Shown here piece after piece: positions 34,080 through 44,986 of a DNA stretch of 64,000 nucleotides. The DNA is from Cyathus striatus (lineage: Eukaryota; Basidiomycota; Agaricomycetes; Agaricales; Nidulariaceae). The stretch's first letter is position 1. Each line of letters begins with the position of its first letter. The notes under the pieces are model-generated. The model ran no database searches, was not told the DNA's origin, and saw only the letters and a program-made list of their open reading frames with translations. The stretch lies in assembly GCA_025738555.1 (NCBI GenBank), contig JAOVFP010000012.1, positions 2,852,001 through 2,916,000 on the forward strand, given 5' to 3'. The position numbers were made by a program, and so were the translations under genes.

Positions 34080-34720
34080 CTTCCTGAGTCAACAAAGCCT
34101 AAGTCCAACAGCCAACGAACATGAAGGTGAATATGATGGCTGATGCCCTCCAATGGCCAACATGAAGGTGAATACGATGGGTGAATATAGTCCAACAGCC
34201 AGTGGCCCAACGGCCTAACAATTGATTCCAAAGTCCAATGGCCAATGCAAAGAGCTGAGGACGAGTGCTCCAATGAGGTGGATGACGAGTCCAACAGCCA
34301 ACAACAACCCCCTTCCTGAGTCCAACAATGGCCAACATGATGGTGGCCCGAGTTTGATGGCTCCAATGAATACGCATAACAAATACACATAGTGCTAATG
34401 TTCTGAGTTCAACAAAATTGACGGAATAAAACGTGACAATCACATACGCTGGCTGATGCCATGAGGACCCCCCTTCATGCCCCCCTCCCCGAGTCCAATG
34501 GCCAACATGACAGTGAGGTTCCTGAGGAGAAGGGTGCTCCTGGAGTTATCCCGAAGTCCAACACCCAAAGTCCATTGAAAAGCTGATGGTCATAGAGTTA
34601 TCCCGAAGTCCAATGCCCAAAGTCCATCAAAAAGCCAATGGTCATATGCTGACGGCCCTGAGTCATCCCGAAGTCTAGCACCCGAAGTCCAATGAGTCTA
34701 ACAAGCCAACAGCTTTCTGA
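34080..34720. repeat. Degenerate repeat of GTCCAACAGCCAA / GAAGTCCAATG words
   Basis: Short words AGTCCAA(C/T)(A/G)GCC, GGCCAACATGA and CCCGAAGTCCA recur irregularly between the two convergent genes of element B. The open frames across it are repeat artefacts. No gene is supported between 34022 and 35316. Confidence 0.6.
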
Positions 34721-36170
34721 ATGATCAAGAGGTGGTTGTGGTTGTTGTGTTGCAGAAGTGTTGGGGAAAGGGGGAAATAAGGGACAGTGCACAGGACAAA
34801 ATGGACTTGGGGTATGTGCAAGTGGCCCTGGTGTACGTGGTAAGTACTGCTGATAGAATGATGGAAGTCTGGCAGGCGTTGCAGGTGTGGATGGAGTGTG
34901 GGGTCATGGTTGAGTTGGAGGGTGGGGTTGTTGCAGAGACAGAGGGTGCAGAGACACAAGGAACAGAGGCATTGGAGATGTGGGAAAGAGTGGAGGGTAG
35001 GGTCATTGCAGCATAGGCATTGGAGACATGGAAAGAAGAGCCAGAGGCGGAGGGTGGGGTCTGACAGTCGGAGACACAGGGAACAGAGCCATATGGTGGA
35101 CCAGAGAAGATGATACAAGTCTCAGTCCTGGAGCTGAAGAGATCAATGGTAAGGATCTATAATGACTACGAGCAGGAGTTGTTGAGGTGTCGACATTGCT
35201 TGGAGGGGGAATGTGTTCTCTTTTTGCTGAACAGCAATTCACACTGGACAGCTCAAGTTAGTTCCTACATGACATTAGAATATCAGTTAAAAAATCAACT
35301 GCTATAATTGTATATTTCACATACTGATGTGCCCCATACCATCTAGCCCAATGTCATTGCAAGCCCTACACTGTCGAACCTCCTTTACGTATTTGCCTGT
35401 TGTTATCGTCAAACTTGTGGTCGAAGTTGAAGTAATTGATGCTGATGATGTGGGAAGAGGGAAGTATGCATGCACAATGGCCAAGATGTCACTGCCAAAC
35501 TCGACCACCCATTCCTTCAACCAGCTTGTTTCCTTCATGAGATGGCTAGCTGACTTCACCTTGAACACTTGGCCACACGCAATGATATGCTCAATGGTTT
35601 CATCTGGCATCAGTAAGTAAGGACCAAATGTTCGTACCATTTCAGAACCGAACTTTACAATTGCTGCTTCTTCCCTCCACTTCCATAATGCCTGTCTGAG
35701 TTCCAGATGCTGTGAACTCATGTTGAACAATTTGATAGTTGACTTCTTCAATGTACTATGCTCTTTTGGAAGGGACGCAGTATTCAAGCCTCCAGTATAC
35801 TCAGGATTGCAGGTATCACAGCAGGTGGGGTAGGACTTTGGGCAGTAATGTGTGCAACCACTTGCTGTTGTAGTCTCACAGTATAGATGGTCATTGGATG
35901 CTGTCAACAAGGTGGTAAGCGCCCTTATTGTTATGAATTGAGAATAAAGGGACATACTTCTTTGATCATTGCCAAAATAGATCTGAAGAACTTCGCGATG
36001 GCACTGTCCTCCCTCAGTATCATTGCCAGCATTGATATACTCATCCATGGCACATCCTAGTTCAACAACAATGTCCTTTTTCATTTGAATTATCGTGGCT
36101 GGCCCAGCATTCCTTTTTCTGTCGAAATCTGCGTAATGTGCTCACCTTTTGTTGTTGGCTCCCATTGTCT

Positions 36171-36178
36171 CTTCAGTC
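36171..36178 (+). repeat. Probable target duplication of the Harbinger element, left
   Basis: CTTCAGTC here and CTTCAGTT at 40361-40368. In the interrupted helicase frame the ACTGAAG (other strand) encoding VTE is present on both sides, which supports a real duplication of 7-8 bp. Confidence 0.6.
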
Positions 36179-36239
36179 ATGAGTGTTAGCCAATGTGATC
36201 ATAAAAATGTAGTGTTTTATGATTGCGGCAATCATCTAT

Positions 36240-36395
36240 CTCATGATTGCCTGTTTCTAATGTAACAACAATATGCCTATTATAATATGGTAATCATATG
36301 CAATCATTGGTTACTTTAAAGTGTATATTACTACTGTAGGCCTATTATAAATGGTGATCATATGCAATCATTGATAATTTGAAGTGTATATTACT
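36240..36395. repeat. Left subterminal repeats of the Harbinger element
   Basis: About two and a half units of ATGCAATCATTG..TTTAAAGTGTATATTACTACTGTAGGCC. The right end has about eight (39780-40320). Confidence 0.75.
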
Positions 36396-36625
36396 AGACA
36401 CGCGGGAAGAACGTGACAAATGTGATGCGCGGGAATTATCTGGAGCGCGGGAATGATGTGGAGCGCGGGAATTATGAGAAGCGCGAGAAGTGTGTGACGC
36501 GGCTGGAAATGTGTGACACGCGGGAAGAACGTGACAAACGTGATGCGTGGGAAATACGTGACGCGCGCGAAGAATGTGACAAATGTGACATGAGGGATAT
36601 CAGTGACATATTAGTACAATAGTCG
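36396..36625 (+). repeat. GTGAC/GCGCGGGAA repeat block of the Harbinger element
   Basis: Words GAACGTGACAAATGTGATGCGCGGGAA and variants repeat here, as in the arms of the 1361-5509 element and, in decayed form, at 52790-53200. The 69-residue open frame is an artefact. Confidence 0.65.
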
Positions 36626-36797
36626 CGGTCAAAGTTGAGCTGCAACTTTTGCAGCTGCAGCTGCAGGTGGCTGTGTGTTGCCATAAACAGTCGACGCGTG
36701 TGAATTTGAAACTCAGCCACATTCCGATGTCACGCTGCAGCCACAACTCAATCGTGTTTTATCTGATTTAACTACTTTTACACATCTCTCTCTTCAT

Positions 36798-38113
36798 ATG
36801 TCTGGTTTACCTACTCGAGAAGAAGCTATTGAAGCTTATCTAGTTAATATGATGGCCAGAGATGCTTTGTTCCCACCACAAACTCTTGAAGAGGCATGTA
36901 TTCAGTTTAATATTGATGCTTCTATAGTAGTTGCTGCAAGTGAAACACACTACCTCAATGGAAGAGATCACAGAGTTCCAAAGTCAGGAAACCTCCATCT
37001 GGCCTGGGAGTACCTGAAGGATCCACGAGACCATCACCGATTCCTTAATATGCTTCGCATTCCACCACTTTCATTCGATACTCTACTTCACTTGATTGAA
37101 AATCATGAAGTCTTTGAAAATAACTCAAACAACTCACAGGCACCAGTTAAAGTACAACTTGCTGTAACCCTTTATCGAATGGGTAGAACTGGCAATGCTA
37201 CATCTCTTGAAGACACTGCTCGCATGGCAGGGATTTCAAAAGGCTCTGTTGAAAACTACACCAATCGCTGTCTCATTGCAATTGAATCACTTCATGAGCA
37301 GTTTGTACGGAAATTGACACCAGAAGAGAAGGAGGCAGAAAAAGCATGGATAGATCAACAGATTGGGTTTCAGGGGGCTTGGCGTGATGGCTGGGTTATG
37401 TATGATGGAACTATTGTGGTGCTATTCAGGAGGCCAGGATATGAAGGTGATACATACTATACCAGAAAGGGAAATTATGGACTCAATGTTCAGGTATATC
37501 TCTTTTATAACAATCCACTCTTACTAAAGTAGCATTGTTGTAGATTGGAAATGTTCCATCCAATCTACGAATTGTGGATTATTCATATGGAATGACAGGT
37601 GCAGCACATGATGCTGCTGCTTTTGAATATACAACAGCAAATCAATTTCCTGATTGGTTTTTTAATGGACAAGAGTTTGCTTGGACTGATTCAGCTTACA
37701 CTTGTAACAATCGAACAATTCCTGTTCACAAGGAACCAGCCTCTCGTCTGCCTCATAATGCAATATTTGACAAATATGTTTCACATATTCGTGTTCGCTC
37801 TGAGCACTGCATGGGAGCATTGAAAGGTCGATTTCAATGCCTTCGAGGTTTACGCATTTCCATTGATACCAAGGACGCTCACTTTCAATCACTCCGCTGG
37901 ATTAAGTGTGCTATAATTCTTCACAATCTTGTTATTGATGTGGAAGGAGCTGGTTCAGCTGAGTATTTTCAAGGTATTTACACTGCAATTGAGGAGATGA
38001 TGGATGGAGAAGGCCAGAATAATGAAATGGGTGACAGGGAAGATGGTGAAGTCAAACGGCAGAGGCTTATTGATGAACTTATGGCATTTCGGGAGGAAAG
38101 AGATCAGAATTGA
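36798..38113 (+). CDS. PIF/Harbinger transposase (DDE_4 endonuclease)
   Basis: ATG 36798; one 50-bp intron (37494-37543) joins GLNVQ to IGNVPSNLR, giving 421 residues. The N-terminal half (about 1-190) has the helix-turn-helix-like KVQLAVTLYRMGRTG..ARMAGISKGSV region. The catalytic part starts at MYDGTIVVL (first Asp) and includes SYGMTGAAHDAAAF, FAWTDSAYTC (second Asp) and RVRSEHCMGALKGRFQCLRG (Glu). It cuts and joins the transposon ends. The complete triad and absence of stops suggest it is functional. Confidence 0.9.
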
Positions 38114-38250
38114 CATTAAATAATTTTATAAAGATGTAACAAGTAGGGTAAATAGATTGATATTAACAGATCTGTAGATATAAATTTTTGCATATGTAAT
38201 GAGTGGTGGGATTTGTTTAAAGGAAAGAAAGAATGGATAGTAATGCCCAA

Positions 38251-39518
38251 TTAATTAAATATGTTATCATCTGATGAATTAGTATCACGATTAGGCCAAT
38301 CTGGAGAAGACTCTCTTTCAATCCGACGGCGCTTGGGGTCAAGCTCACGCATCTTTTCCTGGTACTGCTCTGTTGTCCAGATTCCAAGCTTGAATTCCTT
38401 AAGATACATCTTGCGCAGCTGAATGCAGTAGTCCTGATCAGACTTATCCTTGAGTAATTTAATATTATTTCTAGAAGAAATATAAGTACACATAAAGAAA
38501 GAATAGATAAAGCTTACTGTGCCATATCAAGCATCATTTCTGATACCGATCTTTTCTGTGGAACATTGTGAGAAGCTTTTTGGAAGGCCTGAGCAGTAGA
38601 TAAAGAAATCCGAGTGCTCAATGGTGTTGGTGTTTCTGGGAGATTGACTGATTGTACTGAGCGTACACCTGGTACCATTGAGGAGGGAGGGGTAGGAAGA
38701 GGACCCTGCTGGGAAGTAGGAGTTTGAAAAATGGCCTGAGTCTGAGTTAGAGCATGTTGGCGATCCTCCTGAAGTAATACAGGATCAATAACATCATCAG
38801 GAGGCTGGAACCACCTAGTTTGGGAACCATTGGGACCAAGTGGAGTTGTTACAACAATTGGAACAATGTTTGGTCGACTGGAAAGAAACTGGTGAAGTCG
38901 GGGAAAGAATGGAAATTCTGCTATAATTTCCTCTTATAATCATGTTACCTAATTAAGAATAAACAAATGAGAGAGAGACAACACACCCCATATATTGACA
39001 GCCTCTTGTGGAGTATTTTCATCAGGTCCTTGAGCTGGAACATAGAAATCATGTGTTGGTTCTGAGGGGATATTATCCTTGTCCCCAACTCCTTCCCCAG
39101 TGCGTCGAAGACGCTTCACATGGAGCTTGTAGGTAGTGAACAACCTGAAAATGTATGAACACACTATTATAACATAAACAGAAAGGATACGCACTGCTCA
39201 ACCTTCTGCCTCACCCTATGACCCATTGCAGTAGCACTTATTTTACATTCTGCAGGAAAGAGAACTTCTGCAATGCGCTTAGTAACTTTTAGCTTGGTGT
39301 CTCCAGTAGTATTCTGTACAAAAAAAATCAGTTGCATTGCACAAATTAATTTAATAGTCACACACATCAGACTTATTAGTCTTTCCAAAGAATAGGGTAC
39401 GATTGGCAGGCAGTTCAAGCTGGGTTAATAGGGCCCAAGTCAACTCGTAGTCATTCTTTGCCCATTTAATGACAGGAATCTTCGTTTCATTGGTTCGCTG
39501 AGACTGAGATGCTTCCAT
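38251..39518 (-). CDS. Myb/SANT-like DNA-binding protein of the Harbinger element
   Basis: ATG 39518 (MEASQSQRTN) then IKWAKNDYELTWALLTQLE, an intron, TKRIAEVLFPAEC, QKVEQ, an intron, LFTTYKLHVKRLRRTGEG and a Pro/Gln-rich middle (PLPTPPSSMVPGVRSVQ). The last exon ends RRRIERESSPDW to NIFN at 38251. A Trp-rich Myb/SANT N-terminus is typical of the accessory protein that helps Harbinger transposases reach the nucleus and bind ends. Exon borders other than the clear GT-AG ones near 39315-39366 and 38471-38517 are approximate. Confidence 0.72.
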
Positions 39519-39779
39519 ATTTAGTGAGCTATTATTATAGAGTAGAAGAGGGGTATAGGGTGGGTATAACGAAAGGGGAAACAGGCTATAATTGGTGGAA
39601 AGACCGTAAACGATGCCAAAATGGAGTGTGAGGTGGCATCACTTCCGCGACCGGTCACAAGCTGTCACTGTCTGAGTTTCAAATTCACGCGCGTCGACTG
39701 TTTATGGCAACACACAGCCACCTGCAGCTGCAGCTGCAAAAGTTGCAGCTCAACTTTGACCGCGACTAATAGCTATATC

Positions 39780-40320
39780 CAATTAGTAGCAACCAATGAT
39801 TGTTTATGATCACTCCAGCATACAGTAGTAATATACACTTCAAATCACCAATGATTGCATATGATCACCATTTGTAATAGGATTACAATAGTAATATACA
39901 CTTCAAATTATCAATGATTGCATATGATCACCATTTATAATAGACCTACAGTAGTAATATACACTTCAAATCACCAATGATTGCATATGATCACCATTTA
40001 TATTAAGCCTACAGTAGTAATATACACTTCAAATCACCAATGATTGCATATGATCACCATTTATAATAGGCCTATAGTAGTAATATACACTAAAAACTAA
40101 CCAATAATTGCATATGATCACCATTTGTAATAGGATTACAATAGTAATATACACTTCAAATTATCAATGATTGCATATGATCACCATTTATAATAGGCCT
40201 ACAGTAGTAATATACACTTTAAAGTAACCAATGATTGCATATGATTACCATATTATAATAGGCATATTGTTGTTACATTAGAAACAGGCAATCATGAGAT
40301 AGATGATTGCCGCAATCATA
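39780..40320. repeat. Right subterminal tandem repeats of the Harbinger element
   Basis: About eight units of some 60 bp: CACCAATGATTGCATATGATCACC then ATTTATAATAGGCCTACAGTAGTAATATACACTTCAAAT. Each contains the palindrome TGATCA or ATATGATCA and could serve as repeated protein-binding sites. Confidence 0.85.
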
Positions 40321-42209
40321 AAACACTACATTTTTATGATCATATTGGCTAACACCACTCCTTCAGTTACTTCTCTCTGAGCCTTACTACTGGCTGCTCC
40401 CACATCAAGGATAGCTGCCAATGCACGTAGTTCCTCTTCGCCTTCGCAATCACTTTCAAGATCTTCATCACCAACACTAGCAAGATCAGGATGTTCGATA
40501 TTTGTATTGTAGTTCTTGTCAACAAGGGCTGGCCGCTTGTTAGGTTTCATTGATTGATGTGATTGGTCACTTTTCTGCTTCGCTCCCACTCAGCTTCGCT
40601 GGGCCTGGTGTATTTTGGTATGTGTCTCCTTCTCCCCTCTTCCTTCAGTGGTATCCTTCTTCTCAATGATTAGCACTGCAGTTCCATCTTGTCCTTCGCC
40701 CCTAGCTGCATGACCGAACCTCTGCCATAATGCGCAAAGCCCACAGGTAGCCTTCAATTGGACAACAAGCTTTATGTCTGGCAGATCCATTCCCTGTAGG
40801 TACATACATACTCATTCAGTTTTAATGAATCCTATTTCAACAGAACACATACCATGCCGAACACATCTATAGCACAAAGTCCCCAAATAGTTGAATTACG
40901 AAGATCTTCAAAGTTTTCCTCCTGGTAGTCTGATGTCATTGTCGAGTGAAAGTATCGGACCTTGTCTTCTAGCGAGGCTGGAAGTCGTTGTTGCAAAAAC
41001 TTCACTGCACATTTGGACTCCTTAGTGCTGTCGAAGAATACGACAAATTTTGGTGGAGGTGGGTTGCCTTCCTTAAAGTTGTCTGGAATGATGAAAGCTA
41101 AGTCTTGAAAGCTATTAGCAGAGTGCTCCATAGGCTTGACTTTCAGCTAAATCTCTGGGCGATCATTTGAATATAGTATGTGTTCAGTCTTTTCAGGGTG
41201 GAATTGTAGTACCTGTATGATGTCTTGCAACACTGAGTCTGGTAATGTGGCAGTGGCAGCATATATTGGAATTTTGTTTGATACAACGTAGTGAAGTGAC
41301 CCAAGCTGTGAGTATTCTTTTTGGAACCTGCTCCACTGGCTTATGCACTGACTCTCATTGATAATGAAATTTAGTATTTGCATGACAACCTTGGGCTTCT
41401 CCCACAAGTTCTGAACATAGGGATTTCCCATTAGGAGCTCTGGGCTCATAATGACAACCTGATATGTGCCGCTTTCGACAGCCTACAGTGTGTTAGATTA
41501 TTAATTTCCTCCTAATAACATGTACTTTAAAGGTTTCTGCCATTGTGTTCTCCTGTGAGATTGCTATTGCTTTTATTCCAGCCTTCTCCAACATCTCGAT
41601 GTTCTGCTTTCCTAATAAATTCAATGGCATCACCACAATCAACATTTTATCTAATCCATCTTCAATCACCATAAGTAATGGAATCCAGAATGACAAGGTC
41701 TTCCCAGAACCTGTTGCAGCACAGCTGATAACATTCTTGCCAGCATACAGTGCCATTGCAATCTTCAACTGCATCCAACATGCACACTTGTTGAATTTTG
41801 CCTGTACAAGTTTCCATATTTCTGGAATAGACCATTTTCTTGTGGAATCGGGGTTGTCTTCCATAGGTGGCAAGATAGATTATTTCCATTGTGCTTGCAC
41901 GTCTTGTTACTCTGATTCAAAAATGATGTGATTACCACTTTAGGATGCTACAAGTGATGGTAATGTAAAATAATATCTTGACGACCTGAGTATCTGTAGC
42001 CCTACGGTAGGGGTTGTGAGGACATTTGCAGGTCAGAACTAACAGTGACAAAATCACATGAGGTGACATTTTGCCAGCCACTCTATCATGTTGAGGAGGG
42101 GAGACTTGAATTTGTATATATTTGTACAGTTATTACAAATCACTGATGTACTAGGATGGGGCCCCCCTCAATGTGATTCGAGAGGCAGGTTTTAGGAACC
42201 TGGGTCAAG

Positions 42210-43090
42210 CACTCAAGCACCTCCTTAAGCTGCATCTGTGATTAGATTCGACCACAAAGGCAAAACAAAAGTATCCCACTGATAACACCATTCTTATGTA
42301 CTTCAGCAAGCACCAAAACTGAAACTTGGGACCATTCTCATCCACATCTTCCAGTGTCCACACACACTCATCACATGAATTAATGATTAATCTTACTGTT
42401 CCAATCTACCTGGCTATCAATAACAACAGAAATAGAACGATGTGCACTGGTTAATCAATACTTGCCAACAATAAGTTGAAATCCACCAGCTGGCGTTCAT
42501 TCCTGCATAAATGATTAAACACTGAAGTAACATGTTAGCTTGCTCCCTTCACATATGGTGCGGATTTTCCAGTGTTGTCACGAAGAGATCCAGATATGTA
42601 TATGGACTAAGTACTGCAAAATGAAGGAAACCCTTCTGCAGTCCAGTTGACAGGTCTCACAGTAGAATGCTTTCGAATCTCCATGGCTCCAACTTAGTGG
42701 GACATCAGAAAGAGGATGGGGCTGCATCATGTGATCATATAGAGCAATCTGTTAGTGCATTGACATGAGGAAGTTTCTTGACAAAAGACAATTGAACATG
42801 TTGAGCAATGAGTGGAAAACCACAGGGTATGAATTATTTTTACATAGTATGGTAAACTACCAGTTACCCTGCTATCTCATTGACTTTGTTCCCCAACTAG
42901 ACTCTCTTGCTGGGGCAGAGAAACTACTGCACTCTCAAGTGAATCTTAAATACATTGCAAAAATCGATTGATATCACTGATGTAGGATGAATCACGATTC
43001 ACAGTGCATCAATCTATTTACTAGTGGATGATGCCGGTAGGTTGCCAGTAAGTCTTGGATAGTGATTCCTTATACATAGTATTGTGACGC
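42210..43090. other. Spacer between element B and the next repeat
   Basis: AT-rich, with only one short frame (42765-42971), without motifs. No gene, RNA or repeat recognised. Confidence 0.45.
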
Positions 43091-43092
43091 CA

Positions 43093-44517
43093 CTCATGCA
43101 TTTAGGCATAAAATTGTGCATTTTTATCATTTTCAGCATTAAAGCTGAACACATTGAGGAAGCCCATATAATAAATAAAGATTCATGGACTGCTATTCAA
43201 TAGCAAGCACCCAACACATTGACTTAATATTAATAGTCATAAACCACCTACAAATATACTTATAAGTGCTTCAATGTCCAACCTACCACTAGCCTGGAAA
43301 TAAAGGAAAGATAATATAATCATTAAAATGGACCGCTTCAGCATCAGTCACATGACTTATATAGGTGTCTGTTAAGTTCTAAGACCGCTATAATTGTTTG
43401 TTTGGCAACAGGAAGGATATTAAACAAGTAGTCAGACATGATATAATGAATACTAATGAAGAAGGCTATGCATTACTCGGAGTACAAGACTCTACAGAAC
43501 TTTAATGTTGGTCTATGGGTAATACATACTTCTGACGAATGAAATATACTCGAAAGAACAAGTGTAATATGCTGTATCAATGGTAAATTATAATAATGAG
43601 ATGATCAGTACATGTTATGGAAGGCATACAGAGGTCAAATCTCCATGAAAATGGGTGATCTTGGGCTCGTTCTAAAGCTAGAAAGAAACACATGTTAATC
43701 GACTATGATTATCAATGCAATGGACAGGATTCCAGCCGATATCAGGCTGAAAGATCAATCATACATAGGAAAGGATGTTTATCCACTAGAAACATCATTG
43801 ATAGGGGCATCTAAGACCTTGAAACATGATAGATTGATATAGAATGAGTAATGGCAGTGCTTCACAGCCTGGACCTGGGTAATATTATTATCAAGAACAA
43901 TGATGATAGGAATCATAGACAGGAGTAGTATGTTTCATCTGTTTCACTGTACATATTTAGTATTTATGATTTGAGAACCTGCTTTGTAATATGTCTTTCA
44001 ATTCTGTATATAACTAGGTACATTAGAGGGTAGAAAAAGGAAGCAGCATCGCGCCTTTCTTGCCCAGTACATAGGTATAGGGTAGTGGTTTAGGTCTTGT
44101 TGTTTCAAAGTAATTTAAAGTGATTTTATCGGAATCTTGTGGGATTTATTACAAAGTGCAAAGGACTGAGGCTCCAGTGAGGGTCTAGTATTTGAGACTT
44201 TGAGTAAAAGCGAATTTAAGGAAAGCAAAGGGTTGCTTTCAACTGGTTTTTAAGGATTTAAGTTAACACAAGAAGTGTTAATTAGGTTCTTGCAATTTCG
44301 GAGTAGTACAGAGTGTATTACTTCTCCTCTTCCAATAAATCATTATTGTTTCGATTCATTTGGGATTGAAAAGTGAATTTAAAGATACATTGATATAAAA
44401 AGGAGCACTACCTTACCCGTCACTCGCATTTTCAGAATTTTGTACAAGTTAGAAGTGATTTTGCTGTGTAACTATAGCAGGATACACTTCTAGAATACAA
44501 CTACCCATTTCAGCGTA
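43093..44517. mobile_element. Second copy of the 1-kb repeat, carrying a solo LTR
   Basis: Inverted relative to 30721-31697 and about 95% alike by eye. It differs by a 454-bp solo LTR at 43613-44066 that is absent from the first copy. Confidence 0.7.
43613..44066 (+). mobile_element. Solo LTR, 454 bp, with 5-bp target duplication
   Basis: Begins TGTTATGG and ends TTGCCCA (TG..CA), flanked on both sides by GTACA (43608-43612 and 44067-44071). The other copy of the surrounding repeat (31160-31190) has the uninterrupted site with a single GTACA. That makes both ends exact. Left by recombination between the two LTRs of a retrotransposon. Confidence 0.88.
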
Positions 44518-44559
44518 GACTATAAAAGCTTCAATTTCTCAAAGATAGCGAACATGCTT

Positions 44560-44986
44560 GTGCTACAAACATACAGTCATCATGTGATGAATGATTATTA
44601 GGTGTGACGTATGTGATAATGTGAATGGAAACAATTCCAAATGTCCATCTCCATGACTCTTGATAACTCGTGACTACATTGAACCCACAGTTTGGAAATC
44701 CCTTATTGATACACACCAAACATATGATTTCAACATGTGATAGGGTAAGGCTGTAAAAATGTTGTTGGATATACATAGAATGAGAAGGTGTATCTTATTA
44801 TAGAAGAACAGCTGATCATACCAATGATTTGGCTCGGAACATGTTTACCGCATGTGTCAATTGCATTGTTCTACATATATTGCTTGTTCACATGAACTTT
44901 CATTCCCCTTCTCTCGCCGACTCAACTTCCTTACTATTCAAGTACAATGTCTTACAAGCTCAAGGTCAAATTCTCCTGCATTTACA
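44560..44986 (+). promoter_or_regulatory. 5' flank of NACHT copy 2
   Basis: Same blocks as upstream of NACHT copy 1: TTAGGTGTGAC near 44600, GATCATACCAATGATTTGGC, CTACATATATTGC, and AAGCTCAAGGTCAAATTC just before the ATG. Confidence 0.5.

Larger units (their letters stand above)
36179..40360. mobile_element. PIF/Harbinger-type DNA transposon, 4.18 kb, two genes
   Basis: Terminal inverted repeats of roughly 150 bp carry GTGTTAGCCAA and ATAAAAATGTAGTGTTTTATG. They are followed by tandem subterminal repeats of about 60 bp with ATATGATCACCATTTATAATAGG. It carries a plus-strand DDE_4-type transposase and a minus-strand Myb/SANT-like protein, the usual Harbinger gene pair. Both genes look intact, so it may be recent or active. 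It lies inside the helicase gene of element B. Its direct repeats (7-8 bp) are longer than the 3-bp TWA usual for the superfamily. Confidence 0.85.
35317..41864 (-). pseudogene. RecQ-like DNA helicase (element B), split by a Harbinger element
   Basis: ATG 41864 (MEDNPDSTRKW). Motifs in order: QLKIAMALYAGKN, Walker A AATGSGKT, VVMPLNLLGKQN, a decayed motif II (INESQCISQW where DEAHCISQW is usual), YAATATLP, FVVFFDSTKES, GLCAIDVFGM then GMDLPDIKLVVQ across an intron, and motif VI WQRFGHAARG. The frame runs to AQREVTE at 40361, is cut by the 36179-40360 transposon, and resumes ETMGANNK. The C-terminal part has a Cys-rich cluster (CTHYCPKSYPTCCDTCNPEY) and ends DGMGHISM at 35317. Stops seen are TAG after RPEI, and TGA after AQRS and after NNKR. 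Clearly dead. Confidence 0.78.
30021..42199. mobile_element. Element B: 12.2-kb TIR element with DUF6589 and RecQ-like genes and nested insertions
   Basis: The inverted ends match over about 200 bp with gaps: GGCTCCTAAAAC/GGTTCCTAAAAC, GGGGGGCCCCATCCTAGTA in both, AAGTCTCCCCTCCT in both, TGGCAAAATGTCACCTCA in both, and CCTAC(T/C)GTAGGG. Inside are DUF6589 (plus, 30291-34021) and RecQ-like helicase (minus, 41864-35317), again tail to tail. Subtracting the 1-kb insertion (30721-31695) and the 4.2-kb Harbinger element (36179-40360) leaves about 7.0 kb, close to element A. Its left end lies only 77 bp from the right duplication of element A. Confidence 0.75.

Noticed and set aside
34732..35118. 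Gly/Val/Glu-rich frames on both strands
   Set aside because: Low-complexity repeat between the two genes of element B; open in several frames without motifs.
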